DNA from: Elysia chlorotica
Taxonomy: Eukaryota; Mollusca; Gastropoda; Plakobranchidae
Assembly (NCBI GenBank): GCA_003991915.1
Contig: RQTK01000159.1
Location: forward strand, 439,858 to 503,857
DNA length: 64,000 nt
Direction of reading: 5' to 3'
Shown here: in pieces, positions 1-11,762 of the stretch
How the letters are laid out: the number at the start of each line of letters is the position of its first letter
How positions within the stretch are numbered: the first letter of the stretch is position 1
The notes under the pieces: generated by a model
Told to the model about the DNA's origin: nothing
Seen by the model: the letters and a program-made list of their open reading frames with translations, nothing else
The model's database searches: none
Program-made: the position numbers and the translations under genes

Positions 1-96
1 CCCCCGCTCTCGCTCTCTGTGTCACATTCTCTGTCTGACGTTAGACACAACTAAGCTCTCTACCTCCCCCCATCTCTACCCCCACTCTATCTCTCT

Positions 97-118
97 CTCT
101 CTCTAACTCTCTCTCTCT

Positions 119-163
<45 letters not shown>

Positions 164-165
164 AC
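97..165. repeat. (CT)n microsatellite
   Basis: A nearly perfect CT dinucleotide run in the intron 3' of the last visible cadherin exon. Confidence 0.9.
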
Positions 166-198
166 TCACATCCTCTGCCTCTATAGAGAATTACCGAC

Positions 199-313
199 CT
201 GAATTCTTGGTGTATACCAGAGGCAAGGCATCATCGTCTGAACACATTAGGGTTGCGATAGTTCCTGATGTATTCTCGTCCACCTCCACCATGGTGTTAT
301 AGAACGGACACGT
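199..313 (-). CDS. Cadherin gene, exon with EC3 start
   Basis: A short exon read as TCPFYNTMVEVDENTSGT, IATLMCSDDDALPL and VYTKNSG, between acceptor CTGTTTATTCCAG and donor TTCAG|GTCGGT. It follows DENDVEP directly, as the start of a new EC repeat should. It ends in phase 1, and the rest of the gene is left of base 1. Confidence 0.75.
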
Positions 314-3300
314 CTGGAATAAACAGGCGTTGATCAGTTGTTTACTTTTTAACTTTTTGGTAAGGAAATCGAATTTCTCTCCTAATATAGAGCCCTACAG
401 ATGTCAATGAAATCATCTACGATGACAGGAGCCCGACGCGGATATCCTGGACTTTGTCGATCACCTTAATATACAACACCGACCCAACCTTTAGAGAAAA
501 ACGTGGTAGTCAAAGTGGGAATTGATACGCAACCTTCCACACATAAGGCGCGGGCTCTGCCTTAGGTATCTATTGTAGCTCTTCTAACGCGCATCTTCAG
601 GATCGGAGCCATCTCGCTAACGGGTCCCTAAAACTAACAATAATATTGCCAAATACGTTACTGCCACCCATACACAGAGCACGAGTATCAGGGCGCTTGT
701 CTCAGCGGGTCACATAATAAACTGAATCTTTGATTAGTGGTTGTCTCCTACTGCGACTCACGAAGAATCGTTCACAAAGATGGCAGCTTTCTTTCAAACC
801 TTGAGACCTAAGTTGCCACCTGGGACCTTATGCTTATTAATCTGGCGCTCTAACTACCGACTGAACTCGCTGGAACCTTGAAGTCTGGAACCAACATTAT
901 AGAAAAAAAATAAAAATAAATAAACCCTTAACAAAACAGTAATACCAGGTAACAAATACACGTCGTTCGTTACATAGAATTTCTACAGCATATGGTTTTA
1001 AAGATCAAGAATTATCTTAACAAACCACATCACCGGAGTATGGGATAAACTAAGACATTTACCACAATAAAATTGATAATCCTATCATTTATTATTTGTA
1101 TTTTCATCGAGTTTTGTTTTCGAAGTATTACATGGTAACATACCAGTGCTTCAATGTAGCTATTGATGATGATAATATCTTTTGCTCACATTTTCTAGAA
1201 ACGAGTAGTTTACCGATTCATAAAACTGCGTTACGGGTAGTTAAGATTTAATATGATAGACTTTTACACTGTTTTTGTTTTGGAAGTAGTTATAAATTGT
1301 TGTATTTTTAATTTTTAACGAGTTTACGTAATTGTTACTTTAATCCTAATTCTAAAAAAAACAACAAAAAAACAAAAAAACAACAAAAAACAACTATTAG
1401 ACTATAATAAGAACTCACCGGCTCTACGTCATTCTCATCGAGCACGTTGATGGTGAGCACCTGGGTGGCTGTCTTTGGACTCACGGGGTCAAGGTCAGTG
1501 ACCTCTAGGGTTAAACTGTAGGTCGAATTGAGGTCATAGTTCAAGGATTCCACAAGGGTCACATCACAGGTGTCGCTGTTGATGGCGAACGTACCGTCAT
1601 TGCCGTCTGAGAAGAAGGGGGAGGTAAAAATTTTATTCTTTTAGAAAAAAAAAAATCCTTATAAGAGAATTGAAACGAATTTAGACCACTGTAATAAAAA
1701 AAGTAATATTTTGGCATCTGTGTAGAAATGGAGAACAAAAGCAATCGTTCATTTCATAGTTTCCCCTTTCTCTATCACCCTTAATCTCTCTCTGTCTCTC
1801 TGTCTCTCTCTCTCTCTCTCACTATCTCTTCCTGAAAGTTATAAATCAGCAGACGCTAAATAACCAAGTTTAAACATAATGTACCCCTGGCACTTCAACA
1901 ACCGATAAGTGACACAATCAGGACCTAATAAAACTTTGGTCAAGAAAGCGAAGCTCTTTTCAAGTTCAACGTCTACTAGGTCTCAATAAAGATCCCTTAC
2001 GATGAGAGGATCCCTGGGGAAAATACTGATACATTGCCAGTGACATTATATTGATTAAAACGAGGAAAAAAAGAAGATAACGCAGCGGCCAGATCGGGAA
2101 TCGAAACCGAAACTTTCCAATAAGAAGCCGTACGCTCTATCCTTGGACCACCCCCACCTCCTCCCTACTCCCGCATGCTTACACTGCACTGGTTCCAACA
2201 GGTCACGTGAGCACGTGAATGACTCACCTGTGATGGACACGGAGACCTTAGCGTCCTGCCCGCCGGGGTAGTCAAGGTCCGCGAGGGCGCAGGTGGAGAT
2301 GGTAGCGCCCACGCCCGTGGACTCTGTGAAGCTGACCGAGTTCGATGCCAACACGATGGTCGGATCGTTATCGTTGTCGGAGACCACCTGGACTAGAACG
2401 GACACGTAGGCGCTAAGACCCTCGGCGTCTGTGGCCTCTATTATCATCTGTATCAAGATGGAGAGGGTGGACAAGAAAGTGTTATTGTGTGGACAAGAAA
2501 GTGTTATTGTGTGGACAAGAAAGTGTTATTGTGTTGACAAGAAAGTGTTATTGTGTGGACAAAAAAGTGTTATTGTGTGGACAAGAAAGTGTTATTGTGT
2601 GGACAAGAAAGTGTTATTGTGTGGATAAAGATTAAATGTTATGTGTGGACAAAAAAGTGTTATTGTGTGGACAAGAAAGTGTTATTGTGTGGACAAGAAA
2701 GTGTTATTGTGTGGAATGTGTTGACAAGAAAGTGTTATTGTGTGGACAAGAAAGTGTTATTGTGTGGACAAAAAAGTGTTATTGTGTGGACAAGAAAGTG
2801 TTATTGTGTGGACAAGAAAGTGTTATTGTGTGGATAAAGATCAAATGTTATGTAAATATAAAAAAAAACACTGCCATGGTTAATATAATGATCGTCTTGA
2901 TCAAGATTATCATCATCAAATTCAAACCCGACAAGAATTTATATAATTGACTACATGTACAGCATCTCTCAAGCCCCCATGTCTCCGTAACACAACAACC
3001 AATCGTGCTACCTTGTAGGGTGACTCGTAGTTGCCAGCGCCATCGTTGGCCTCTGCGTCGAGGAGAGCTCCATTCACCACCAGCTCGTTGCTGGCGATGG
3101 TGAAGCGGCTGTTGGCGTCGCCACTGAGGATGGTGTAGGTGACAGCTCCGCCATCTGGGTCGGTGCAGTCAGGGGCAGTGGTGAAGTCGTGTAGAGCGAA
3201 CGTCGTCGTGCTGGGTTCTGTGACGCTAAGCTCTATGAACGTGTTGGTGCAGGTTGGGGAGGATTGGCCGTCTGGGGAAAGAGCAGTGGAGTAAGCGGTG

Positions 3301-4052
3301 TCTGTAAAACTAGATAAAGAAATGCGGTTTGTTTGATGGTTTCTACACGTCCAATGTCACGAACTATGTTATATCGTCGTTCTTGGTTCTGTGACGCTAA
3401 GCTCTATGAACGTGTTGGTGCAGGTTGGGGAGGATTGGCCGTCTGGGGGAAGAGCAGTGGAGTAAACGGTGTCTGTAAAACTAGATAAGGTCACGTGGTT
3501 GGTTTGATGGTTTCTACACATTGAACGTCCAATGTCACGAACTATGTTATATCGTCGTGCTGGGTTCTGTGACGCTAAGCTCTATGAACGTGTTGGTGCA
3601 GGTTGGGGAGGATTGGCCGTCTGGGGGGAGAGCAGTGGAGTAAACGGTGTCTGTAGGCCCCTAAAACTAGATAAGGTAATGTGGTTTGTTTGCTGATTTC
3701 TACACATTGAACGTTCAATGTCACCAACTATGTAATATCGCCGACGGGTACCAAGACTGACATCTGACATGTATAGAGGATACCACACAGAGACAGGGCA
3801 AGGATACCAGGACGCCAGTATGAGGTGATAATAATTATTATACTCACATCGAACTTAGCAGTAGTGAACAAGGTGGTTTTGTCGGCGACAAAATAAGTAA
3901 ATTTCCGACCAGGAATCGTGCGCCCTTAAAGTAAACAAATACACAGACTGAGCGGGGGGAAGACAGAAAGAAGAGAGGTGGAGAGACAGACAGAAGAAAA
4001 GTGGAGAGAGAAAGAAAGGAAAGATATAGGGTAGAGAGAAAGACAGGAGGGT

Positions 4053-4118
<66 letters not shown>

Positions 4119-4571
4119 CGTGGTAGGAGGATGGGGGGTAGACAGACAGACAGAGCGATGATAGAGATTTTTAGAGATATAGATAATGAATGCTAATTCG
4201 TTTTAAAAAGAAAAGTTTTAATTACGGCTGTTGCCGCCACCTCCTAAATCTGCGGCACTAAATACTGAAAATTTAATACCCACGCCCTGTCTTGTAAGGG
4301 CAAATGGAACGTCATTACTTTTTTTCTCTACGATTAAGTCTTTCAGGATATCTTTTGTCTACTTGTAACTAGAAATGAAAGTATAGGACATTTTAATGAG
4401 GTAGTACAATTAAATGTATTAGGCTGTATTTACGTCCGCGCATATAAAATAATGCGTAAAAAAGTGTTTAAAAGTGAAACATCGGCAAGAAGCGATGTTC
4501 CAAATTTTAAAAGAAATAGTTTATTTCGAATCTGGAAATTACCAATTGAAGAAAAAACCCCATAAAACTTC

Positions 4572-4623
<52 letters not shown>

Positions 4624-4868
4624 CGACAACAACATCAACAACAAGAACAAAAACACAGAATACATAATTTTCGTACATTACCAACAATAGCATTAAAACT
4701 CCAACAACATCAACAACATTAAAATAACAACAGCAACAATAAATTTAAAATCACATAAACATCAACAGAAAGAAAAACAAAAACAACAGCAACAATATCA
4801 TCATTATCAACAACAGCAAGAACAAGAACAAGAACAACAAGAACAAGAACAACAACAACAACAACAGC

Positions 4869-4920
<52 letters not shown>

Positions 4921-5570
4921 CAGAATACATAATTTTCGTACATTGTATTTACTTACTGATGCTAAAAACACATAACAAGCTCAAGGCAAGCAGCTGGTAG
5001 GTCCAGTTTGGTCGGACCATTGTGGGTGTCCACCGAGAGCCGACCATCTGATCGGGAAATACACGATGATGTCCGCACAGTCAAATAAAGGAGGATGGGG
5101 GGTAGACAGACAGACAGAGCGATGATAGAGATTTTTAGAGATATAGATAATGAATGCTAATTCGTTTTAAAAAGAAAAGTTTTAATTACGGCCGTTGTCG
5201 CCACCTCCTAAATCTGCAACACTAAATACTGAACAATATTAATACCCACGCCCTGTCTTGTAAGGGCAATGGAACGTCATAACTGTTTTTTCTACGATTA
5301 AGTCTTTCAGGGTATCTTTTGTCTACTTGTAACTAGAAATGAAGGTATAGGACATTTTAATGAGAAAGTACAACTAAATGTATAAGGGTGTATTTACGTC
5401 TGCGCATGTAACACAGTGCATCTAACAAAAAGTATTTAAAAGTAAAAAAATCGGAAAGAAGCGATGATCCAAATTTTAAAAGAAATAGTTTATTTTGTAT
5501 TATGGCAATAAATTGAAGGAATCTGGAAATTAGCAGTTGAAGAAGAAAATCATAAAACTTCATCAACAAT

Positions 5571-5620
<50 letters not shown>

Positions 5621-5636
5621 CCACACGACGACGACG

Positions 5637-5679
<43 letters not shown>

Positions 5680-5768
5680 AAACAACAACAACAACAAAAA
5701 CAACGATAAGAGCAATAAAAAAACCTAACAACTTAAACAACGATAACAACAATAACAATAAAAGCAAT

Positions 5769-5800
<32 letters not shown>

Positions 5801-5801
5801 G

Positions 5802-5842
<41 letters not shown>

Positions 5843-6150
5843 CTACAACATTACAGCACCAATACCATTAAAACTCCAACAACATCAACAACATTAAAAT
5901 ACGAACAGTAACAATAAATATAAAATCACATAAACATCAAGAGAAAGAGAAACAAAAACAACAGCAACAGCATCATCAGCAACAGCAAGAACAACAACAA
6001 CAGCAACAACTGCAACAACAACAAAAACAACGACAACATCAATAACAATAAAAACAACAACAACAACAAAAACAACGATAACAATAACAATAAAACAACA
6101 ACAACTAAAACAACGATAACAATAATAACAATAAAAACAACAACAACAAA

Positions 6151-6186
<36 letters not shown>

Positions 6187-6333
6187 GATTACAGCAACAC
6201 TGCCATTACAATCCCAACAACATCAACAACATTAAAATAACAACAGCAGCAACAAATATAAAATCACATAAACATCAACAGAAAGAAAAACAAAAACAAC
6301 AGCAACAATATCATCATAATCAACAACAGCAAG

Positions 6334-6379
<46 letters not shown>

Positions 6380-6533
6380 GCAACAACAACAACAACAGCA
6401 ACAACACAGAATACATAACTTTCGGACATTGTATTTACTTACTGATGCCAAAAACACATAAGAAGCTAAAGGCAAGCAGCTGGTAGGTCCAGTTTGGTCG
6501 GACCATTTTGGGAGTCCACTGAGAGTCGACCAT
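199..6533 (-). CDS. Cadherin-repeat protein, 5' part (gene leaves window on the left)
   Basis: Five successive coding exons on the minus strand (6443-6533 or its copy 4957-5047, then 3012-3271, 2228-2447, 1419-1606, 199-313) join with matching phases. They give a signal peptide followed by extracellular cadherin (EC) repeats. Calcium-binding linker motifs are visible: SDNDNDP between EC1 and EC2, and DENDVEP between EC2 and EC3. Cadherins are calcium-dependent adhesion or recognition proteins of the cell surface. EC1 and EC3 each carry a cysteine just before strand A (SPTC, EPTC) and another about 20-30 residues later (APDC, LMCSD), so an extra disulfide is likely. EC2 has STC and SDTC instead. 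Only about 270 residues are in view; transmembrane and cytoplasmic parts are outside. I cannot tell a Fat-like, protocadherin-like or mollusc-specific secreted cadherin apart from this. Confidence 0.85.
314..1418. other. Cadherin intron
   Basis: About 1.1 kb between two phase-compatible cadherin exons. It is unremarkable AT-rich sequence, and I see no further exon or repeat. Confidence 0.6.
1419..1606 (-). CDS. Cadherin gene, exon with EC2 end
   Basis: The acceptor is CCTTCTTCTCAG and the donor GAGCCG|GTGAGT. It encodes DGNDGTFAINSDTC, then YSLTLEVTD, and ends in the linker NVLDENDVEP. The phases (two bases completing the Asp codon, then phase 0) agree with both neighbours. Confidence 0.85.
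2228..2447 (-). CDS. Cadherin gene, exon with EC1 end and EC2 start
   Basis: The acceptor TTGATACAG precedes ATGATAATAGAGGCC, and the donor is ACAG|GTGAGTC. It encodes MIIEATDAEGLSAYV, the linker SDNDNDP, then SVSFTESTGVGATIS. The 220-nt length gives phase 0 in and phase 1 out. The 22-bp minisatellite begins about 18 bases upstream of this acceptor and supplies its pyrimidine-rich tract. Confidence 0.85.
2466..2840. repeat. 22-bp minisatellite (GTGGACAAGAAAGTGTTATT unit)
   Basis: About 16 copies of a unit beginning GTGGACAAGAAAGTG, with small variants and two interruptions (near 2626 and 2713). The open frames across it on the plus strand reflect only the absence of stops in the unit. It lies in the cadherin intron directly upstream of the acceptor at 2447. 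Confidence 0.9.
3012..3271 (-). CDS. Cadherin gene, exon with EC1
   Basis: The acceptor is TCTTTCCCCAG and the donor AAG|GTAGCA. The 260-nt exon encodes SPTCTNTFIELSVTE, APDCTDPDGGAVTY, then FTIASNELVVNG, which is a standard EC fold pattern. It enters in phase 2 and leaves in phase 0, matching its neighbours. Its first ~60 bases are repeated twice more in the upstream intron. Confidence 0.8.
3212..3740. repeat. Triplicated exon-acceptor segment (~175 bp unit)
   Basis: Three head-to-tail copies of the 5' end of the EC1 exon plus its acceptor and about 110 bases of upstream intron, starting near 3212, 3390 and 3562. The two extra copies retain CCCCAG|ACGGCC-type acceptors and the first ~60 exon bases, but not the rest of the exon. 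Confidence 0.8.
4055..4118. repeat. (GA)n microsatellite
   Basis: A dinucleotide run inside the cadherin 5' region. Confidence 0.9.
4569..4930. repeat. (CAA)n trinucleotide arrays, proximal unit
   Basis: Two blocks of nearly pure CAA/AAC triplets (4569-4622 and 4850-4922) joined by degenerate AAC-rich sequence. On the gene's sense strand this is GTT/TTG, in the intron after the proximal signal-peptide exon. Confidence 0.9.
4957..5047 (-). CDS. Cadherin gene, signal-peptide exon, proximal copy
   Basis: Near-identical to the exon at 6443-6533: the same length (91 nt), the same phase, the same GTAAGTAAAT donor, and the product MVGSRWTPT then MVRPNWTYQLL and ALSLLCVFSI. It lies inside a roughly 1 kb tandem duplication (about 4130-5095 against 5095-6560). 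Either copy splices in frame to the exon at 3271, so the two are alternative first coding exons, or one is unused. Confidence 0.6.
5563..6412. repeat. (CAA)n trinucleotide arrays, distal unit
   Basis: An expanded counterpart of the proximal arrays: long CAA/AAC runs with ACG, ATA and CAG variants, spanning about 850 bases. The long poly-Leu, poly-Val and poly-Cys frames here are artefacts of the repeat. Confidence 0.9.
6443..6533 (-). CDS. Cadherin gene, signal-peptide exon, distal copy
   Basis: The ATG at 6533 opens 30 codons. A second ATG (6506) begins a compact signal peptide, MVRPNWTYQLL followed by AFSFLCVFGI. The exon ends with one base of the next codon at a strong donor (GTAAGTAAAT). 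Joining to the exon at 3271 keeps frame and gives ...FGI-NGQSSP, a plausible signal-peptidase region. The sequence upstream of the first ATG ends in CCCGATCAG, which could also be a 3' splice site, so a further 5' exon cannot be excluded. Confidence 0.7.
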
Positions 6534-8184
6534 CTGATCGGGAAATACACGGTGATGTCCGCACAGTCAAATAGAGTCTGAAGGTCAAAACTGTGGGTGT
6601 CCTTTAGACAAACAAACGGCAAGTCCTTATATACATTAGGCGCGACAGAAAACCATTTGCCATCAAGTTCGAAATTAATTATGAATTTTAGAAGCTAGAG
6701 CACAGCACACTTTTTGTTAAAAACAAAAAAAAAACCTCGAATAGAGTTGAAAATATATATGTCACACCTCAAGAAAAATGAAAACAACTCTCTAATTAGT
6801 TTTGTGAAACCTATTGATTGATGAAGATTCTTCGGATATTATCAGGGATAGTAAGAAAGAAGGAGGATCTAGAAAGTGGAGGAGGTCAAATCTTTGTTTT
6901 GCAGCGCTTCTTGTTTCTCCAGTCACACCAATATTCTAAGATGCTAATTGCCAAAATCACACGAGACAAAACTATGCACACAAGCGATAATCCATTTAAA
7001 TCTAAACCACAATCTTTATTATATACTCTAGACGCCGGCAACCTGCGACTGTGTTACTCAAACACGGTGAAATACTGCTAAAAGCAATAAACTTCGAACT
7101 TAACCAAACCCTTTCTAATCTAGTCCGAGAGAGGGAGGCTTCACCGAGAAAAAGTCAAAACACCAGGTTGGTATCGAGAGCAGAAAAAAAGCCAAGTTCA
7201 CATGCAGTGAGAGGCACACCCACCCACATACAACAGATTTTACTTCAGATCTCTTCCATGCTCTGTTGCCGTTTGAAAACTATCCTTTAGAACCTCTGTT
7301 TACATGCCAGAAATCGATAGCGGGCGAGAGATTCTTTACATTGGTTTTTATTGGAAAATATTGCGTGAGAAGAACCAACCTCGTCTGTAGAATATCATCA
7401 AGGTGTCCCCCGTTAAACAGTCTAATAAATTAATGTGCAGCGGTCGATAAAAGCGCGCACCTTATATTGCACGAAGCACCGAGTGCCTTCCACTTCATTA
7501 AACAGTAGATTTCATTACTTTTTAAAACAGGAGCGGAAAAAGGAAAGAAGTGACTATAATGACGTGATTTGGGTTTGGCATGTGTCCAATATTAGAATCT
7601 TGCCGAGGGAAACACCCTGCATCTTTGTGTAAATATAATTCTTATAGAATATAGACCCTCTCCCCCAAACAACACACACATGAAGAAATAATAAAATAAC
7701 CTCGGTTGAATATTAAAAATCATGACGTATTTACATATGTGGTATGACGACATTATCAGCAACTTCTATTTAGGCCCAATATTTAGTGACTAAGGTCTAA
7801 TAAGCATAGGGTTATTGGTGCTCTTAAACACTTAAGCCCACATTTAAACCATAATCTTAAACAAGCTAGTGTTGTAAGTCGAGACGCGTAGCTTCGAAAT
7901 CTTTTTGGTTGATTTAGATAATTTTATGGGTACAGCTATGCGAAGGAATAGGTTGGGAGATAAGACGAAAAGTTTTAATATGACTATTAGATCTTAGAAA
8001 GATAAATATGTGAGATGGAGATAGATAATGGGATGGATAAAGAAAAGACAGACAGGAAGAGAGAGAGAGAAAGATACATATATATAGAGAGAGAGGGAGA
8101 GACCGACCGACAGATAAACAGACAGGCAGAAAGACAGTGAGTAAGAGAAATGAATCGACGAGATAGAGAGAGAGATAGGTAAGT

Positions 8185-8252
8185 GATAAATAGATAGGTA
8201 GGTAGATAGATAAATAGATAGATGGATAGATAGATAGATAGATAGATAGATG

Positions 8253-8318
<66 letters not shown>
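8185..8318. repeat. (GATA)n/(GA)n microsatellite
   Basis: Compound GATA tetranucleotide with GGATA variants, running into a pure GA tract. The Ser-Leu-Tyr-Ile frames on the minus strand are repeat artefacts. Confidence 0.9.
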
Positions 8319-8322
<4 letters not shown>

Positions 8323-9299
8323 CAGAGATGAAAAGAGAGGAATAGAAGCGGGCGCTGTTCACTTCCAGGCACAAACTAAGTTACTTTATAAAAGACTTAT
8401 AGGTGAAAAATCGATATTGATATGAAAGGTGTTAAAAAAATCCATTCTGATCCGTATCACACCTGTTTTCGAATCTGCGGTTGCTGTTTTTTTCCCCCCT
8501 CAAGTTTTGCTTTCTCCAAAAAGCCTCAATTGTTTTGTTTTTTTCCCTTTCAACCGTAGACGCCTGCGCAGAACGGGGCTAGATCTAAAGGTCTCTTTTT
8601 TCTTTTATTCTATTGCGGCGCTGTTTTCGCATGGGCCTTGGGCTTTCTCCTGAATCTTTGGAACCGTCCACCGGAGTTTATCGATTCACTTTGTGACAGT
8701 CACGCTGCCTTTCAGGAGGAGAAAAGTGCCAGAGTTTTTGTTCTGTCCGAGATATTGGCTCGGTTTGCGGCGATCAGATTTGAAAGCTGCGTTAGTAATT
8801 GTTGTGTGTGAAGCGAAAAGAGATGAGGGTGTGATGGAAGGAGTAGGTCTATAATAATATTATCAATCTAGAAAATCTTATTTTTTGCCTGTTTTCAATT
8901 AAAATCATCCTTTCGTGATAGGCACTATGAAAAAAAATAATTATTCTCTTGATTTCATTCTGATTTTCATACATTTTCTTCTCCCAATGGTTCTTTTTCA
9001 GTCTCTGTCTGTATGTCGCTCGCCTTTCTATTACGTTTTAAGATTTTCAGTGAACTTATTTCGAACTAACGGTGTATAAAATAAAGCACATGTTGAAATC
9101 AAATTCTTCAAGAATAGATATTTGAAAAACAAAGAAAAGCATTCTTACAACAGTAATACGAAACACCTTTTTATAAATACAATGCATGATAAAAATCTTA
9201 GCACTTCAACTCCATTCTACCTCCTTAATTTTGAGCTGCATCCATTACCTTTTTGAAAGAACAAAAGAGAGTTTCGCGCAGGGAATAGAAAAATGAATG

Positions 9300-9485
<186 letters not shown>

Positions 9486-10699
9486 TGAGGCAGCGTCATC
9501 GTCCAAGACAACCACAACCAAAACCATAACTAGCCACAGAAAAACGAACCATACGTAGTGCATGCCAGCGTGTCTTCAGACAATTCTAACTGTCGTCAAT
9601 CGAGTGAGACAGAATACAGCAAGTGTCTTCAATGAAGCTCCGCCAGTGTATTGTCAACCATACAAAACAAACGTTTCAAAAGCCTTTTGTTGGAGCCCTA
9701 ACGTTCATATCAAATCTTAATTCTTCTCTGACGAGTTGCTGCCTTTAAAACGACATGAATGGATTATTTATGACTGTCTGTTACCTAATGTTATTTTGCA
9801 GGAACATAAAGCCCAATGCATTTGCAATTTAGATAAAATTTAGATAAAAATGGGGCAGGGATAGGGGCATTTAAAATTCAGGAGGTGGAAAGGAGTAAAA
9901 GATTTCCTGATGTAATAATTTATTGGTTTGAAAATATACAAGAAATATAATTATCTGGTACAGAACAAACGTTTACAAATGGTTTGTATTGTACATGTTT
10001 AGAGGCCAACAGAATAATAGGTTGATGCCTAGATTGTGCTTAAAAAGACACTGGAAGACATTGTCTTAGCTTTTACACAGAAGCCCACGGTTACTTCAAA
10101 TCTGTTTCACTATAGGGCTATACCATGCCGCCCTTCTAGGCCTCTTAAAGAATTAATTTTGGAAACGTCTGTATTCTCTTTAGCCAATGATGGCGCTAGT
10201 TAGATGGGATTCAAAAATATCTCAGGCGAGAATGAAAATTGAGCATATTATGACTTTATGCCTACCAGTTGGATGTTCGTGTGACTCTGCTGTTCGGTAA
10301 CTATCATTGTACAAAGAGCAATTATTATTGATATTATTATTGAATTAATTCATCTATGACAAACAGTGCCGATAACATGTCCTCATTTACAATGATGCGG
10401 ATGCGAAAGCTAAATTGTAACTTTGATTTTGAATCTTATTTCGAAAATGTTTCGATTTTTCAGCATCCCCCACAAACAGCTGGTGTAAAGGTTCTGGTAA
10501 AGTTTGAAAGGGTGGTAAATTTACTTGACCATTGGCACAGCATAGTGAGGATGTTTCTGTGGGCCATAATTTTGCGTCACAATAATTATTGGCATGTCTT
10601 TGTCATTCTTCCCCATATTGTGGGCAACGATATTGATATTGCCATGGTATGGGCCAGTTCGTGGTGTAAGCGGATAAGCTGCGTAACTGATGTGAGGTG

Positions 10700-10860
10700 G
10701 AGACGGTAGTGATGATATAGATCTTATCCGTGTGGGTCTATCTGCTTCTTGTGGTGGTGTAGCAGATCTAAAGCTAGGTCTACGTGATGGAGATCTAGAT
10801 ATCTGTCGCAGACCTAGATCTCAATTTCAATCAGTATCAGTAGGCCTAGATGTGGATGGT
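10700..10860. repeat. Cluster of AGATCT/CTAGAT words
   Basis: A dense run of TAGATCT, AGATCTAGAT and GGCCTAGAT words in otherwise ordinary sequence. The same vocabulary recurs at 17950-17995, 48290-48620 and 58970-59130. Confidence 0.5.
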
Positions 10861-10884
10861 TGATCAAGTGGTGTATCGTCATTA

Positions 10885-11115
10885 TTTGGGGCAGTTGCCA
10901 GATCCGCGGTTCGAATCCCACGATCGGTAAAAAATGTATTTGTCCGCGTCGTCCCCTACTGGTTGGGTCGTTCTCAGTATACTATGTAACAGGAGTCCAG
11001 GTATCTCCGCCCTGTCTCGTGTTCGGAAGAACATAAAATTATCAGACGTCAGTCTTGGGGCACGTCCACAACACAGTCTATTTAGCGATGAGGTTGTACA
11101 TTGAGTAACACTTCT
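10885..11115 (+). repeat. tRNA-derived SINE, diverged copy
   Basis: Plus-strand copy with a B-box-like GGTTCGAATCCC near 10911, then the shared SINE body: CTACTGGTTGGGTCG, a variant of CAGTATAATGTGACC, and CCGCCCTGTCTCGTG. It is more diverged than the copies at 30 and 34 kb. Confidence 0.75.
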
Positions 11116-11552
11116 TGGACTCTGAGAGCTAACCAACAATTAGATTGCATTAGAGTTTAAAACATAATTCTTAGAAGTTCCACTCCAAAGATTATGACTT
11201 CTGTGGCTTTCACACCTGTATATTTTTACTCAAAAAAGAAAAGAAAACTTTGAAAGGCAATTTCCATAGCAGTTTGATTACATCGACATACGTAATAGAA
11301 GCTTTAACTATAAGCTTAGAGTAGCGGGATCGATACCATTCAGTCTATCATTCAACCGCGCCTTTCTCTACACTTCTTATTACCATTAATACGCAAACTC
11401 TTGCACAAAAGAGTTCATTGGACGAGAGCATTACCCCCTACTGAATTAGACCATAGAAAAAATATTTCAAGTATCAAGTATATTATACTTCCATTTTGGG
11501 CCTACCATTATTATTCCAAAATGACGTTGTAACTATTAATAGGTGATTTTAT

Positions 11553-11762
11553 TGTTGGGTTTGTTTAACGTCCAACGACAGGACTGACAATTTTATGTGC
11601 TGCCACACAGGATACAGGGCGGGAATACCATATTTCCTGTCTCAGCCGGTCACATTACACTGACACCGATCCAATCAGTAGGGAGCGAAATCGCCAGGAC
11701 TCGAACCACGGACCTTTTGCGTCGGAAGCCGATGTTCTACCCCTGGGCCACCGCGCCCCCCA
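11553..11762 (-). repeat. tRNA-derived SINE
   Basis: Minus-strand copy. The tRNA-like head (GGTGGCCCAGGGGTAGAACA, B box near GGTTCGAGTCC) lies at the right end, and the body runs left to a GTTGGACGTTAAAC-type tail. The A-box and B-box spacing fits a Pol III promoter. Confidence 0.85.

Larger units (their letters stand above)
4130..6560. repeat. Tandem duplication carrying the signal-peptide exon
   Basis: The segment starting GGATGGGGGGTAGACAGACA at about 4130 recurs at about 5094. The shared order is: the AGACAGACAGAGCGATGATAG stretch, an AT-rich block, an AAC-rich block, then the signal-peptide exon. The copies differ mostly in the length of the AAC arrays, which make the distal unit about 500 bases longer. 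Confidence 0.8.

Noticed and set aside
2431-2950. Plus-strand frames encoding CVDKKVLLCGQESVI repeats
   Set aside because: They are open only because the 22-bp minisatellite unit lacks stops in those frames, and they lie in an intron of a minus-strand gene.
4430-6622. Poly-Leu, poly-Val, poly-Thr and poly-Cys frames
   Set aside because: Translations of CAA/AAC triplet arrays.
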